This document shows, in pieces, positions 1 to 8,290 of a DNA stretch of 64,000 nucleotides (within the stretch, counting starts at the first letter, position 1; every line of letters starts with the position of its first letter). The notes beneath the pieces are model-generated. The model was given only the letters and a program-made list of their open reading frames with translations, had not been told where the DNA came from and searched no databases. The stretch covers positions 186,001 to 250,000 of the forward strand of contig NZ_JAUJZH010000005.1 in assembly GCF_030486595.1 (NCBI RefSeq). The letters run 5' to 3'. This stretch comes from Variovorax ginsengisoli (lineage in GTDB: Bacteria > Pseudomonadota > Gammaproteobacteria > Burkholderiales > Burkholderiaceae_C). A program made the position numbers and the translations under genes.

Positions 1-858
1 ATGGGCGGCTGCGAGATTCGCTTCGAGGTCCCGTCCCGCATCGCGCTCGCCGGCGACGACTTCGGCGCCACGCTCGACGGCGTGCCGCTGTGGCCGTGCT
101 GGAGCCTGCCGGTGGCCGCGGGGCAGGTGCTCAAGCTGGCCGGGGCCAATCGGTCGGCACTGAAGGCCGGGCTGCGCAGCTGGCTGGCGGTGGCCGGCGG
201 GATCGATGTCCCGGTGATCCTCGGCTCGCGCAGCACCGACCTCAAGGCCGGTTTCGGCGGCCACCACGGGCGGGCCCTCAAGAAGGGCGACAAGCTGGCA
301 CTCGGCACGACGGCACTGGACGCGCAGCAGCTGGCGCGGCGGCCCTTCGGCGTGCGCAGCCCCGACCCGGGCCGCGGCAGCGACGGCGCGACCGTGCTGC
401 GGGTCATGCCCGGCCCCGAGTTCGAGCAGTTCACGATCGCGTCGCGCGAGGCGCTGTGGGGCGGGTCCTGGCGCCTCACGCCGCAGAGCAACCGCATGGG
501 GAGCCGGCTCGAGGGCTTCGAGCTCAAGCGCCGGCGCGCCGTCGACATGCTGTCTTCGGGCGTGATCCCGGGCACGATCCAGGTGCCGCCTGCGGGCCAG
601 CCGATCATCCTGATGGGCGATGCCCAGACCACCGGCGGCTATCCGCGCATCGGCGTGGTGATCCGCGCCGACCTCTGGAAGCTGGCGCAGGCGCCGCTCA
701 ATGGCCGGCTGCGGCTGCAGCAGGTCGATTCGGCACAGGCGCTGGCGGCCTGGGACGAGCGCCGGCGCTATCTCTCGCAGGTGGCGCAAGGCCTGGCGTC
801 GGCGGGGTGGATCGCACCGGCGCAGAATCCTCCCCAAGGAGAAAGCGATGCAGATTGA
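1..858 (+). CDS. pxpC: 5-oxoprolinase subunit C (biotin-dependent carboxyltransferase-like), 5' partial
   Basis: C-terminal part of PxpC (YbgK/KipA-like cyclophilin-fold domain), one of the three subunits of the ATP-dependent 5-oxoprolinase that opens pyroglutamate to glutamate in the cytoplasm. The 285 visible residues include the family stretches [12 protein letters not shown] and the [13 protein letters not shown] segment near the C-terminus. Family members are about 310-330 residues and begin with a LRPGLxTTVQD-like segment that is absent here, so the true start lies upstream and the ATG at base 1 is probably internal. The 3' end overlaps the pxpA start by 11 bp, which indicates translational coupling. 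PxpB is expected just upstream, outside the window. Confidence 0.88.
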   Translation: MGGCEIRFEVPSRIALAGDDFGATLDGVPLWPCWSLPVAAGQVLKLAGANRSALKAGLRSWLAVAGGIDVPVILGSRSTDLKAGFGGHHGRALKKGDKLALGTTALDAQQLARRPFGVRSPDPGRGSDGATVLRVMPGPEFEQFTIASREALWGGSWRLTPQSNRMGSRLEGFELKRRRAVDMLSSGVIPGTIQVPPAGQPIILMGDAQTTGGYPRIGVVIRADLWKLAQAPLNGRLRLQQVDSAQALAAWDERRRYLSQVAQGLASAGWIAPAQNPPQGESDAD

Positions 859-1585
859 CCTCAACGCCGACCTCGGCGAGGGATGCGACAACGACGAGGC
901 CCTGCTCGGGCTGGTGAGCTCGGCCAACATCGCCTGCGGCTGGCACGCCGGCGACGCCCGCACCATGCAGCAGTGCGTGCGCTGGGCGATCGCCAACGGC
1001 GTCGCGATCGGCGCCCACCCGAGCTTCCCGGACCGCGAGAACTTCGGCCGCAGCACCATGCACCTGCCGCCCGAGGAGATCGTCGCCGGCGTGCTCTATC
1101 AGATCGGCGCGCTGGCCGCGATCGTCAAGGCCGAAGGCGGCCGGCTGGCCCACGTCAAGCCACACGGCGCGCTCTACAACCAGGCGGTCAAGGAGCCGGC
1201 GCTGGCCGAGGCGATCTGCGAGGCGGTGCGCCGCTTCGATCCCTCGCTGCGCTATTTCGGGCTGGCCGGAAGCGGCATGATCGGCGCGGCCGAGCGCGCC
1301 GGCCTGCGGCCGGTCGAGGAGGTCTTCGCAGACCGCGGCTACATGCCCGACGGCAGCCTGGTGCCGCGCAGCCAGCCGGGCGCCCTGATCGACGACGAAG
1401 AAGCCTCGCTGGCCCAGACCCTGTCGCTGGTGCGCGACCGGCAGGTGCGCGCCATCGACGGCAGCCTGGTGGCGGTGAATGCGCAGACGGTCTGCCTGCA
1501 TGGCGACGGCCCGCATGCGCTGGCCTTCGCGCGCCGCATCCGCGAGCGGCTGGCGGCCGAAGGCATCGCGGTCGCGGCGACGTGA
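848..1585 (+). CDS. pxpA: 5-oxoprolinase subunit A (LamB/YcsF family)
   Basis: 245-residue LamB/YcsF protein, the PxpA subunit of 5-oxoprolinase, which works with PxpB and PxpC to hydrolyse 5-oxoproline to L-glutamate. The family N-terminus [12 protein letters not shown] is intact, followed by [11 protein letters not shown] and [10 protein letters not shown]. The ATG at 848 was chosen because it gives this N-terminus and has AAGGAG at 836-841. The gene starts inside the end of pxpC, and its stop overlaps the GTG start of pcp by 4 bp. The three genes are therefore probably translated as a coupled set for pyroglutamate recovery. Confidence 0.93.
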   Translation: MQIDLNADLGEGCDNDEALLGLVSSANIACGWHAGDARTMQQCVRWAIANGVAIGAHPSFPDRENFGRSTMHLPPEEIVAGVLYQIGALAAIVKAEGGRLAHVKPHGALYNQAVKEPALAEAICEAVRRFDPSLRYFGLAGSGMIGAAERAGLRPVEEVFADRGYMPDGSLVPRSQPGALIDDEEASLAQTLSLVRDRQVRAIDGSLVAVNAQTVCLHGDGPHALAFARRIRERLAAEGIAVAAT

Positions 1586-2229
1586 ACGTCCTGCTGACCG
1601 GCTTCGAGCCCTTCGACCGGGAGACGGTCAATCCGTCCTGGGAGGCCGTGCGCGCGCTCGACGGCTGGCGCCAGGGCGCTGTCGTGGTGCATGCGCGCCG
1701 CATCCCCTGCGTCTTCGGCGCCGCGCTGCGCGCGCTCGACACGGCGATCGACGAACTGCAGCCGCAGCTGGTGCTCGCCGTCGGCCAGGCCGGCGGCCGC
1801 AGCGAGTTCACGCCCGAACGGGTGGCGATCAATGTCGACGACGGCCGCATCGGCGACAACGCCGGGCACCAGCCGATCGACCAACCGGTGGTGGCGGGCG
1901 CGCCCGCGGCCTACTTCTCGACCTTGCCGATCAAGGCCATGGTGCGCGACCTGCGGGCCGCGGGCATCCCGGCCGCGGTGTCGAACAGCGCCGGCACCTT
2001 CGTCTGCAACCACCTGTTCTTCGGGTTGATGCACCGGGCCGCGACCCGCCCGGTGCCCGGCATGCGGGCTGGCTTCATCCACGTCCCGTACCTGCCCGAG
2101 CAGGTGGCGCGACTGCCGGGGCAGCCGAGCATGGCGCTGGCCACCATGGTCGCCGCGCTGCGCGTCGCGATCGCCACGTCGCTCGCGGTCGGCGAGGACA
2201 TCCGCGAGACCGGCGGCCAACTGCACTGA
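1582..2229 (+). CDS. pcp: Pyrrolidone-carboxylate peptidase (pyroglutamyl peptidase I)
   Basis: 215-residue cysteine peptidase of family C15, which removes N-terminal pyroglutamate from peptides in the cytoplasm. It starts [20 protein letters not shown]. The catalytic triad can be placed at Glu79 (TPERVAIN), Cys142 (GTFVCNHLF) and His167 (GFIHVPY). GTG at 1582 is the start: it overlaps the pxpA stop (GTGA, 1582-1585) and gives the family N-terminus. The context makes biochemical sense, because Pcp releases pyroglutamate and the adjacent 5-oxoprolinase converts it to glutamate. Confidence 0.92.
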   Translation: MNVLLTGFEPFDRETVNPSWEAVRALDGWRQGAVVVHARRIPCVFGAALRALDTAIDELQPQLVLAVGQAGGRSEFTPERVAINVDDGRIGDNAGHQPIDQPVVAGAPAAYFSTLPIKAMVRDLRAAGIPAAVSNSAGTFVCNHLFFGLMHRAATRPVPGMRAGFIHVPYLPEQVARLPGQPSMALATMVAALRVAIATSLAVGEDIRETGGQLH

Positions 2230-2295
2230 TCGCGGTTTCCGAAAGTCCGGGGTGCGTGCCGTGCGGTGCTGCCGAGGATGAACCGCCGACTTGAC

Positions 2296-2391
2296 GGCTC
2301 ACGCCGATGGCGTGCTCTGCGCAGCGAGATAAAGGAGGAGCCCGAAGGGCGGGGGACATTTGCGGAGCAGAGCCCATCGTCGGCGTGAGCC
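2296..2391. repeat. Long imperfect inverted repeat between pcp and the hydrolase gene
   Basis: The left arm (2296-2320) begins GGCTCACGCCGATGG and ends GCTCTGC. The right arm (2367-2391) is nearly its reverse complement. The roughly 46-bp centre is purine-rich. The element lies between the convergent ends of pcp and the alpha/beta hydrolase gene, so it could serve as a bidirectional terminator. It may also be a dispersed extragenic repeat; that would need a genome-wide count. Confidence 0.55.
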
Positions 2392-2408
2392 CACCCCGAA
2401 CATCGGAC

Positions 2409-3119
2409 CTATGGCGCGACCAGCAGGCGCTGCAGCCAGGGCCCCAGCGTGGCGTTGACGAGCTCCGGCCGCTCCATCGTGAGCATGTGGCCGCATTGCG
2501 GGACCCAGACCAGCTCGGCCTGCGGCACCAGGCCGGCGATCTCGCTCGAGCACTCGGGTGGCGTCAGGCGATCGCCGTCGCCGCACATCACCAGCACCGG
2601 ACAGCGCAGCGAGGGCAGGTGGGGGCGGGCGTCCGGGCGCGCCATCAGGGCTCGGTTCTGCCGCACCAGTTGCGCCGCGCCGGCATCGAGCACCAGTTCG
2701 ACGTAGCGCCGCAGCAGTGGGGCATCGCCGCCGCGCGAGCTGTGGAAGGCGAAGCCGGCGTTCAGCTCGATCACGTCGCGGGCCTCGCCGTTCTCGAACA
2801 GCTCGATCGCCGAACGCCGCAGTTCGAACATCTCGGGCGTTTCGGCGCGCGCGTTGGTGCCGAGCAGGGCCAGCCCGGCGATGCGCGCGGGCGCCTGCCG
2901 CGCGACCTCCATCGCGACCATGCCGCCCATCGAGGCTCCGCAGAGGATCAGCGAGCCCGGGTGGTCGGCCAGCACGGCGGCGGCCATGGTCTCGATGCGG
3001 TCGCAGCGCATGTGGGCGTCGCTCACGCGGACATCGAGCGCCGGGGGCAGGGCCGGCCGCTGGGCCTCCCAGAGGCGTTCGTCGCAGGCGAGTCCGGGGA
3101 GCAACACGAGGCTTGGCAT
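2409..3119 (-). CDS. Alpha/beta hydrolase
   Basis: 236-residue alpha/beta-hydrolase fold protein starting MPSLVLLPGLACDERLW. The nucleophile elbow is GASMGG with Ser63. The acid residue is probably in CGDGDRLTPP and the catalytic His in PQCGHML near the C-terminus. The fold resembles BioH and enol-lactonase type esterases, but the substrate cannot be deduced. No signal peptide is visible, so it is probably cytoplasmic. It is transcribed away from the histidine phosphatase gene across a 71-bp gap. Function beyond the fold is inference. Confidence 0.8.
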   Translation of the reverse strand: MPSLVLLPGLACDERLWEAQRPALPPALDVRVSDAHMRCDRIETMAAAVLADHPGSLILCGASMGGMVAMEVARQAPARIAGLALLGTNARAETPEMFELRRSAIELFENGEARDVIELNAGFAFHSSRGGDAPLLRRYVELVLDAGAAQLVRQNRALMARPDARPHLPSLRCPVLVMCGDGDRLTPPECSSEIAGLVPQAELVWVPQCGHMLTMERPELVNATLGPWLQRLLVAP

Positions 3120-3190
3120 GCCCGGATTCTCGGTGAAGCCGCGAACGGTCGCGTGCCTGACACCGGCTGCGGGGAGAATAGACCCTGCCT

Positions 3191-3859
3191 ATGTCCACTC
3201 CCACCGAACTCATCCTGATCCGCCACGGCGAGACCGACTGGAACCGCGAGCTGCGTTTCCAGGGCCACATCGACGTGCCCCTCAACGACATGGGTCACGA
3301 GCAGGCGCGCCGCCTCGGGCTGCGCCTGGCCGGCGAACCGGTGCAGCAGCTGATCAGCAGCGACCTGATGCGGGCGCAGCAGACCGCGGCGCCGGCCGCG
3401 CGGCAGCTCGGGCTCGAGATCCTCACCACCGTCTCGCTGCGCGAGCAGAACTTCGGCATCGTCGAGGGGATGCGCGCCGAAGAGATCCAGGCCCGGCATC
3501 CGCGTGCCTGGGAGGACTGGCTGAAGTTCAGCGAGGACCATGCGATGCCCGAAGGCGAATCGCCGCGCCAGTTCCACGCCCGCATCATCGAGGCGCTGGG
3601 CCGCATCGCGACCGCCAACACGGGGCAGCGGCTTTTGGTGGTCACCCACGGCGGCGTGCTCGACATGGTCTGGCGCACCGCGCGCGGGCTGGGACTCAAC
3701 GGGCCGCGCCAGAGCGACATTCCCAATGCCGGCTTCAACCGAATCCGCATCGCCGAGGCCGCGAAGCCCGACCAGATCGAGATCGTCGACTGGGCCGATA
3801 CGCGGCATCTGGCTGACCTGCCGGAGCAGCCTACGTACGACCAGCGGCGGCATTCCTGA
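3191..3859 (+). CDS. Histidine phosphatase family protein (phosphoglycerate mutase-like)
   Basis: 222-residue branch-1 histidine phosphatase. The phosphate-accepting motif RHGETDWN lies at residues 11-18 with the phosphohistidine His12, and the second catalytic His is in VVTHGGVLDM. Such proteins are annotated as GpmB, CobC or general phosphatases, and the sequence alone does not decide between them. The ATG at 3191 directly precedes the STPTELILIRHGE segment. A GAGAAT -10-like hexamer ends only 11 bases before it, suggesting a very short leader. Confidence 0.85.
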   Translation: MSTPTELILIRHGETDWNRELRFQGHIDVPLNDMGHEQARRLGLRLAGEPVQQLISSDLMRAQQTAAPAARQLGLEILTTVSLREQNFGIVEGMRAEEIQARHPRAWEDWLKFSEDHAMPEGESPRQFHARIIEALGRIATANTGQRLLVVTHGGVLDMVWRTARGLGLNGPRQSDIPNAGFNRIRIAEAAKPDQIEIVDWADTRHLADLPEQPTYDQRRHS

Positions 3860-3867
3860 GACTTTGC

Positions 3868-3908
3868 GGGACAGACCAAGAACTGCGCAGCAGTTTTTGC
3901 TCTGTCCT
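3868..3908 (+). terminator. Nested hairpin downstream of the histidine phosphatase gene
   Basis: An outer inverted repeat GGACAGA (3869-3875) / TCTGTCC (3901-3907) encloses an inner hairpin AACTGC-GCA-GCAGTT (3881-3895) followed by TTT. The inner stem plus T-run resembles a Rho-independent terminator. The two-level palindrome could equally be an extragenic repeat or a protein-binding site ahead of the amidase gene at 3934. Confidence 0.5.
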
Positions 3909-3933
3909 CAACTGACTAGAGGAGCCCGCTCCC

Positions 3934-5316
3934 ATGCCCTACGCGACCACCCGCGAACTCGTCGAAGCCCTGCATTCCGGCAAGACCTCCGCAGCCACAC
4001 TGCTGGCGGATTCCATCGCGCGAATCGAACAGTTCGACCCGGCGCTCAACGCCGTCGCAGTGCGCGATTTCGAGCGTGCCCGCGTGGCCGCGCTGGCCGC
4101 CGATGCCGCGCTGGCGCGGGGCGATCGCCGCCCGCTGCTGGGCGTACCGGTCACGGTCAAGGAGGCCTTCAACGTCGAGGGCCTGCCGACCACCTGGGGC
4201 ATCCCCGGCACCGGGCAGCCGCCCGCGGCCGAGGACGCGGTGCTGGTGCGCCGGCTCAAGGCGGCCGGCGCCATCGTCATCGGCAAGACCAACGTGGCGA
4301 TGCAGCTGGCGGACTGGCAGTCGAGCAATCCGGTCTACGGCCGCACCAACAATCCCTGGGACCTGGCGCGCACGCCCGGCGGCTCGTCGGGCGGCGGTGC
4401 GGCGGCGCTGGCGGCGGGCTACGTGTCGCTCGAGTTCGGCTCCGACCTGGTCGGCTCGCTGCGCGTGCCGGCCCATTTCTGCGGCGTCTTCGCGCACAAG
4501 CCCACGCACGGACTGGTGCCGATGCGCGGCAGCGCGCCGCCGGGCACGCCGGCCCTGTCGGCCGACCCCTGGGTCGACCTCGCGGTGGTCGGCCCGATGG
4601 CGCGCAGCGCCGCCGACCTGGCGCTGGCGCTCGATGCCATCGCCGGCCCGGACGATGCGCAGGCGATTGCGTACCGGCTGGCGCTGCCGCCGTCGCGCCA
4701 TGCCGCGCTGGCGGATTTCCGCGTGCTGTTGCTCGACACCCATCCGCTGGTGCCGACCTCCGCGGCGGTCCGTTCGGCCTTGCAGCGTCTGGCCGACGGC
4801 CTGGCGCGCGCCGGCTGCCGGGTCGAGCGCGGCAGCCCGCTGCTGCCCGACCTGGCCCGGGTGGCGTCGCTCTGGGGCCAGCTCTTGTGGGCCCAGCTCG
4901 GTGCGGACATGCCGGGCGCCGAAGCGGGGATCAGCCATCGCGACTGGATTCACGCCGATCGCATGCGCGCCGCCACGGCGCACCGGTGGCGCGCCTTGTT
5001 CGCCCAGTGGGACGTGGTGCTGTGCCCGGTGTCGCCGACGCCGGCCTTCCCGCACGATCCGGGCGAGATGGAGACCCGGCGGCTGCGGATCGACGACCAC
5101 GAGATCGCCTACAAGGACCAGTCGCCCTGGTCGAGCCTGGCGACGCTGACCGGGCTGCCCGCGACCGCGATGCCGATCGGCCTGAGCGAGGAGGGGCTGC
5201 CGGTCGGCGTGCAGATCATCGGCCCGTACCTGGAGGACCGCACGACCATCGCCTTCGCCGAGGCCGTGGAGCGCGCCTTCGGCGGCTTCGTCCCGCCGCC
5301 TGGCTACGGCGGCTGA
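3934..5316 (+). CDS. Amidase (amidase signature family)
   Basis: 460-residue amidase-signature enzyme. The Ser-cisSer-Lys triad is visible as Lys76 (VTVKEAF), the GGSS pair at 149-152, and the nucleophile Ser175 in GSDLVGSLRVPA. These enzymes hydrolyse carboxamides, and specificity is not readable from the sequence. Most family members have GTDxGGS before the nucleophile; here it is GSDLVGS, which may mark a subfamily. ATG at 3934 follows AGAGGAG at 3917-3923. No signal peptide is visible, so the protein is cytoplasmic. It is followed after 35 bp by the PhyH-like gene. Confidence 0.87.
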   Translation: MPYATTRELVEALHSGKTSAATLLADSIARIEQFDPALNAVAVRDFERARVAALAADAALARGDRRPLLGVPVTVKEAFNVEGLPTTWGIPGTGQPPAAEDAVLVRRLKAAGAIVIGKTNVAMQLADWQSSNPVYGRTNNPWDLARTPGGSSGGGAAALAAGYVSLEFGSDLVGSLRVPAHFCGVFAHKPTHGLVPMRGSAPPGTPALSADPWVDLAVVGPMARSAADLALALDAIAGPDDAQAIAYRLALPPSRHAALADFRVLLLDTHPLVPTSAAVRSALQRLADGLARAGCRVERGSPLLPDLARVASLWGQLLWAQLGADMPGAEAGISHRDWIHADRMRAATAHRWRALFAQWDVVLCPVSPTPAFPHDPGEMETRRLRIDDHEIAYKDQSPWSSLATLTGLPATAMPIGLSEEGLPVGVQIIGPYLEDRTTIAFAEAVERAFGGFVPPPGYGG

Positions 5317-5319
5317 TCT

Positions 5320-5332
5320 GCCCATAATGGGC
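5320..5332. promoter_or_regulatory. Perfect 13-bp palindrome over a -10-like box upstream of the PhyH gene
   Basis: GCCCAT-A-ATGGGC is an exact inverted repeat. Its centre contains CATAAT, a plausible -10 hexamer about 24 bases before the ATG at 5352. It could be an operator overlapping the promoter of the dioxygenase gene. No cognate regulator can be named. Confidence 0.35.
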
Positions 5333-5351
5333 GCCTCCACGAGGTGCACAC

Positions 5352-6170
5352 ATGGCGCAACTGTCCGCACGAGAGATCGCGCAGTACCAGTCCGAAGGCT
5401 GGGTGATCCCGCAGTTCCGGCTGCCCGAGGCGCGGGTCGCGACGATGCGCGAGGCGCTCGACGAACTGATCCGCAACAACCCCGGCGTGCGTCCCGAGAA
5501 GCTGGTCTCGGCACATGTCGAGGGCGACAACGGCGAGGGCGTGCGCGGCAGCCGGCGCTTTCTCGAACTGGCGATGGACCCCGAGATCGTCGAACTGGTG
5601 TCGGGCGTGATCGGCGACGACGTGATCCTGTGGGGCTGCCACGTGTTCTGCAAGCCGGCCGCCGAAGGCTACGAAACCCCCTGGCACCAGGACGGCCACT
5701 ACTGGCCGATCCGGCCGTTGGCCAACTGCACGGTCTGGGTGGCGCTGGAAGCTTCGACGGTCGAGAACGGCTGCCTGCGCGTCATACCCCGCTCGCACCG
5801 CAGCCAGGTGCTGCACGAGCACCTGCATGAAGATCGCACCGACCTGACCCTCAACCAGCGCCTGTCGGCGGGAAGCTTCGACGAGGCCTCCGCGGTCGAC
5901 CTCGAACTGCAGCCGGGCCAGATGTCGCTGCACGACGTCTACATGATTCACGGCGCCCAGGCCAACACCTCTGCGAAACGCCGAACCGGCGTCGCCCTAC
6001 GCTACATGCCCGCGACCTCGGTGTTCCAGCGTGATCTGCGGCCGGTCGACGGCAAGAGCGGCGTGGCGGTCGATTTCGCCCGCCGCCCGCTGTGGCTGCT
6101 GCGCGGCACCGACCGCAGCGGCCGCAACGATTTCGAGATCGGGCACCGGGCGGTGGGGCTGGATCGGTAG
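5352..6170 (+). CDS. Phytanoyl-CoA dioxygenase family protein
   Basis: 272-residue protein of the PhyH superfamily of Fe(II)/2-oxoglutarate-dependent oxygenases. The metal-binding HxD is visible at His112 and Asp114 (TPWHQDGHYWP), the distal His is His200 (LHDVYMIHGAQAN), and a basic residue for 2-oxoglutarate follows (Arg211). The family hydroxylates a wide range of small molecules, so the substrate is unknown. The stop codon lies within a copy of the LacI-type palindrome that precedes the next gene. Confidence 0.82.
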   Translation: MAQLSAREIAQYQSEGWVIPQFRLPEARVATMREALDELIRNNPGVRPEKLVSAHVEGDNGEGVRGSRRFLELAMDPEIVELVSGVIGDDVILWGCHVFCKPAAEGYETPWHQDGHYWPIRPLANCTVWVALEASTVENGCLRVIPRSHRSQVLHEHLHEDRTDLTLNQRLSAGSFDEASAVDLELQPGQMSLHDVYMIHGAQANTSAKRRTGVALRYMPATSVFQRDLRPVDGKSGVAVDFARRPLWLLRGTDRSGRNDFEIGHRAVGLDR

Positions 6171-6178
6171 CGCTACCG
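6165..6178. promoter_or_regulatory. Probable LacI-family operator upstream of the regulator gene
   Basis: Exact 14-bp palindrome CGGTAGCGCTACCG, immediately upstream of the TAGAAT box (6185-6190) of the LacI-type gene. The same core occurs twice in front of the Bug gene (7262-7273 and 7288-7299). A central CpG and even symmetry are typical of LacI-family operators. Its position implies autoregulation. Confidence 0.75.
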
Positions 6179-6197
6179 CGGGCCTAGAATCCGGGCC

Positions 6198-7229
6198 ATG
6201 AGCAATGAGGAACCTCCGGTTCGACGGGCCCGCCGCGGCAGCGGCGCGGTCACGCTGCACGATGTCGCCAAGCTGGCCGGCGTCGCGCCGATCACGGCTT
6301 CGCGCGCGCTGAGCAGTCCCCGGCAGGTGTCGGCCGAGGTGCTGCAGAAGGTCACCGCGGCCGTCGAGCGCACCGGCTACGTGCGCAACGTGCTGGCCGG
6401 CGGGCTGGCGTCCACCCGCAGCCGGCTGGTGGCGGCGGTGGTGCCGACCATCGCCGGCCCGGTGTTCCTGCAGACGGTCCAGGCGCTGACCCAGGCGCTG
6501 GCCGAGCGCGGCTACCAGTTGATGCTGGGCCAGAGCGGCTATGTCGATTCGCGCGAGGACGCGCTGCTCGAGGCCATCATCGGCCGCCGTCCCGACGGCA
6601 TCGTGCTGACCGGCATCATGCATTCGACCGAGGGCCGCAAGCGCCTGCTGGCGGCCGGCATCCCGGTGGTCGAGACCTGGGACCTGACGCCGACGCCGCT
6701 CGACATGCTGGTCGGCTTCTCGCATCCCGCAGTCGGCCGCGCGGTGTCCGAGTTCCTCCATGCCCGCGGCCGGCGCCGGCTGGCGGCGATCGCCGGCGAC
6801 GACGAGCGCGCGTTCCGCCGGCTGCAGGCCTTCCAGGACAGCGCGCGGGCTCTCGGCCTGCCCGAGGTGGCCGTGGTGCGGGTGCCGGCCCCGACCACGC
6901 TCAAGAGCGGCCGCGCGGCGCTCGCCGAAGTGCTGCGCGACGCGCCGGGCATCGACGCCGTGTTCTGCAGCTCGGACCTGCTCGCGCTCGGCGTCATGAC
7001 CCAGGCGCAGGCGCGCGGCATCGCGGTGCCAGGGCAGCTGGCGGTGGTCGGCTTCGGCGACCTCGAATTCGCCGCCGATCTCCACCCGGCCCTGACGACG
7101 GTGCGGATCGACGGCACAGCCATCGGCCGGCAGGCGGCGCAGTTCATCGTCGAGCGGGCCGAAGGCGGCCAGCGCGGCCCGCGGGTGGTGGACATCGGCT
7201 TCTCGATCATCGAGCGCCAGAGCGCCTGA
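6198..7229 (+). CDS. LacI family transcriptional regulator of the aldarate operon
   Basis: 343-residue LacI/GalR-family regulator. The N-terminal helix-turn-helix covers roughly residues 15-60 (VTLHDVAKLAGVAPITASRA) and is followed by a periplasmic-binding-protein-like effector domain. It resembles GntR-type gluconate and aldarate repressors. It sits directly upstream of the Bug-gudD-aldolase-garR cluster in the same orientation. The identical palindromes before its own gene and before the Bug gene strongly suggest it represses both; the inducer would probably be an aldarate or keto-deoxy intermediate (inference). A TAGAAT box ends 7 bases before the ATG, so the transcript may be leaderless. 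Confidence 0.9.
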   Translation: MSNEEPPVRRARRGSGAVTLHDVAKLAGVAPITASRALSSPRQVSAEVLQKVTAAVERTGYVRNVLAGGLASTRSRLVAAVVPTIAGPVFLQTVQALTQALAERGYQLMLGQSGYVDSREDALLEAIIGRRPDGIVLTGIMHSTEGRKRLLAAGIPVVETWDLTPTPLDMLVGFSHPAVGRAVSEFLHARGRRRLAAIAGDDERAFRRLQAFQDSARALGLPEVAVVRVPAPTTLKSGRAALAEVLRDAPGIDAVFCSSDLLALGVMTQAQARGIAVPGQLAVVGFGDLEFAADLHPALTTVRIDGTAIGRQAAQFIVERAEGGQRGPRVVDIGFSIIERQSA

Positions 7230-7261
7230 TCAGTACAAACCCCTAGCAGTCGTTTTGAAAA

Positions 7262-7273
7262 GGTAGCGCTATC
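7262..7273. promoter_or_regulatory. Probable LacI operator O1 upstream of the Bug-gudD operon
   Basis: GGTAGCGCTATC differs by one base from the perfect palindrome found at 6166-6177. It overlaps a possible -10 hexamer TATCAT (7270-7275). Binding here would block initiation. Confidence 0.72.
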
Positions 7274-7287
7274 ATTCGGCATCCGAA

Positions 7288-7299
7288 GGTAGCGCTACC
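7288..7299. promoter_or_regulatory. Probable LacI operator O2 upstream of the Bug-gudD operon
   Basis: Exact GGTAGCGCTACC palindrome, centred 26 bp downstream of the centre of the site at 7262-7273 and about 34 bp before the Bug start codon. It would lie at or just after the transcription start. Confidence 0.75.
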
Positions 7300-7326
7300 A
7301 TTTCCATTCATCCGCAGGAGACAGAC

Positions 7327-8286
7327 ATGAAACGATTGCTCGGCACCCTCGCGCTCGGCCTCGCGGCCCTCGGCGCCCAGGCCCAGGACTGGCCCCAGAA
7401 ACCCGTCACGCTGGTGGTCCCGTTCCCGGCCGGCGGATCGACCGACATGGTGGCGCGTGCCATCTCGCCCCGGCTCGGCGAGAAGCTGGGCCAGTCCTTC
7501 CTGGTCGACAACAAGGCCGGGGCCACCGGCACCATCGGCGCCACCTTCGTGAAGCGGGCCGCACCCGACGGCGCCACCTTCCTCGTGACTTCCCTGGGCC
7601 CGCTGGTGATCGCGCCGCACCTGATCAAGGGCATGCAGTACGACGCCCTGAAGGATTTCGACCCCATCACAGTGGCGGTGCAGGCGCCCAACGTGCTGGT
7701 GGTCCCCGCCAAGTCGCCGTTCAAGACGGTGGCCGAGGTGATCGCCAACCTGAAGGCGCATCCCGGCAAGATGACCTTCGCGTCGTCGGGCAACGGCTCC
7801 AGCGACCATCTCACGGCCGAACTGTTCTGGCAGCAGACCGGCACCCAGGGCCTCCATGTCCCCTACAAGGGCGGCGCGCCGGCGATCACCGACCTGCTCG
7901 GCGGCCAGGTCGATGCCTCGTTCCAGAACGTCAATGCGGTGGTGCAGAACATCAACGCCGGCAAGCTGCGGGCGCTCGCGGTCACCGGCGACAAGCGTTC
8001 GCCGGTACTGCCCGACGTGCCGACCACAGCCGAGGCCGGTGTCAAGAACCTCGAGGTGTATTCGTGGCAGGCGATCGTCGCGCCCAAGGGCCTGCCGCCG
8101 GCGCTGCGCAGCAAGGCGCATGATGCGATGACCGCGGCGCTGAACGACCCAGCCGTGAAGCAGCAGTTCACCGCCATCGGCCTGGAGGTGGTCGCCAACA
8201 CGCCCGAGCAGTTCGCCAAGTTCCAGCAGCAGGAGTCCGCCCGCTGGAAGAAAGTGATCGAGACAGGCAAGATCACTATCGATTGA
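7327..8286 (+). CDS. Bug family tripartite tricarboxylate transporter substrate-binding protein
   Basis: 319-residue periplasmic binding protein of the Bug/TctC family. It has a cleavable signal peptide (about residues 1-20, ending in AQAQ) and the family phrases VPFPAGGSTDMVAR, VDNKAGATGTIG and VPYKGGAPAITDL. These proteins bind carboxylates, and here the ligand is likely an aldarate such as glucarate or galactarate, judged from the downstream enzymes. No TctA/TctB membrane genes are adjacent, so it is an orphan receptor, as is common in Burkholderiales. AGGAG at 7316-7320 precedes the ATG. Confidence 0.9.
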   Translation: MKRLLGTLALGLAALGAQAQDWPQKPVTLVVPFPAGGSTDMVARAISPRLGEKLGQSFLVDNKAGATGTIGATFVKRAAPDGATFLVTSLGPLVIAPHLIKGMQYDALKDFDPITVAVQAPNVLVVPAKSPFKTVAEVIANLKAHPGKMTFASSGNGSSDHLTAELFWQQTGTQGLHVPYKGGAPAITDLLGGQVDASFQNVNAVVQNINAGKLRALAVTGDKRSPVLPDVPTTAEAGVKNLEVYSWQAIVAPKGLPPALRSKAHDAMTAALNDPAVKQQFTAIGLEVVANTPEQFAKFQQQESARWKKVIETGKITID

Positions 8287-8290
8287 GCTC

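Noticed and set aside
883..2229. A 448-residue protein starting at 883
   Set aside because: The first two thirds are pxpA read out of frame; the pyroglutamyl peptidase begins at GTG 1582, as shown by its family N-terminus.
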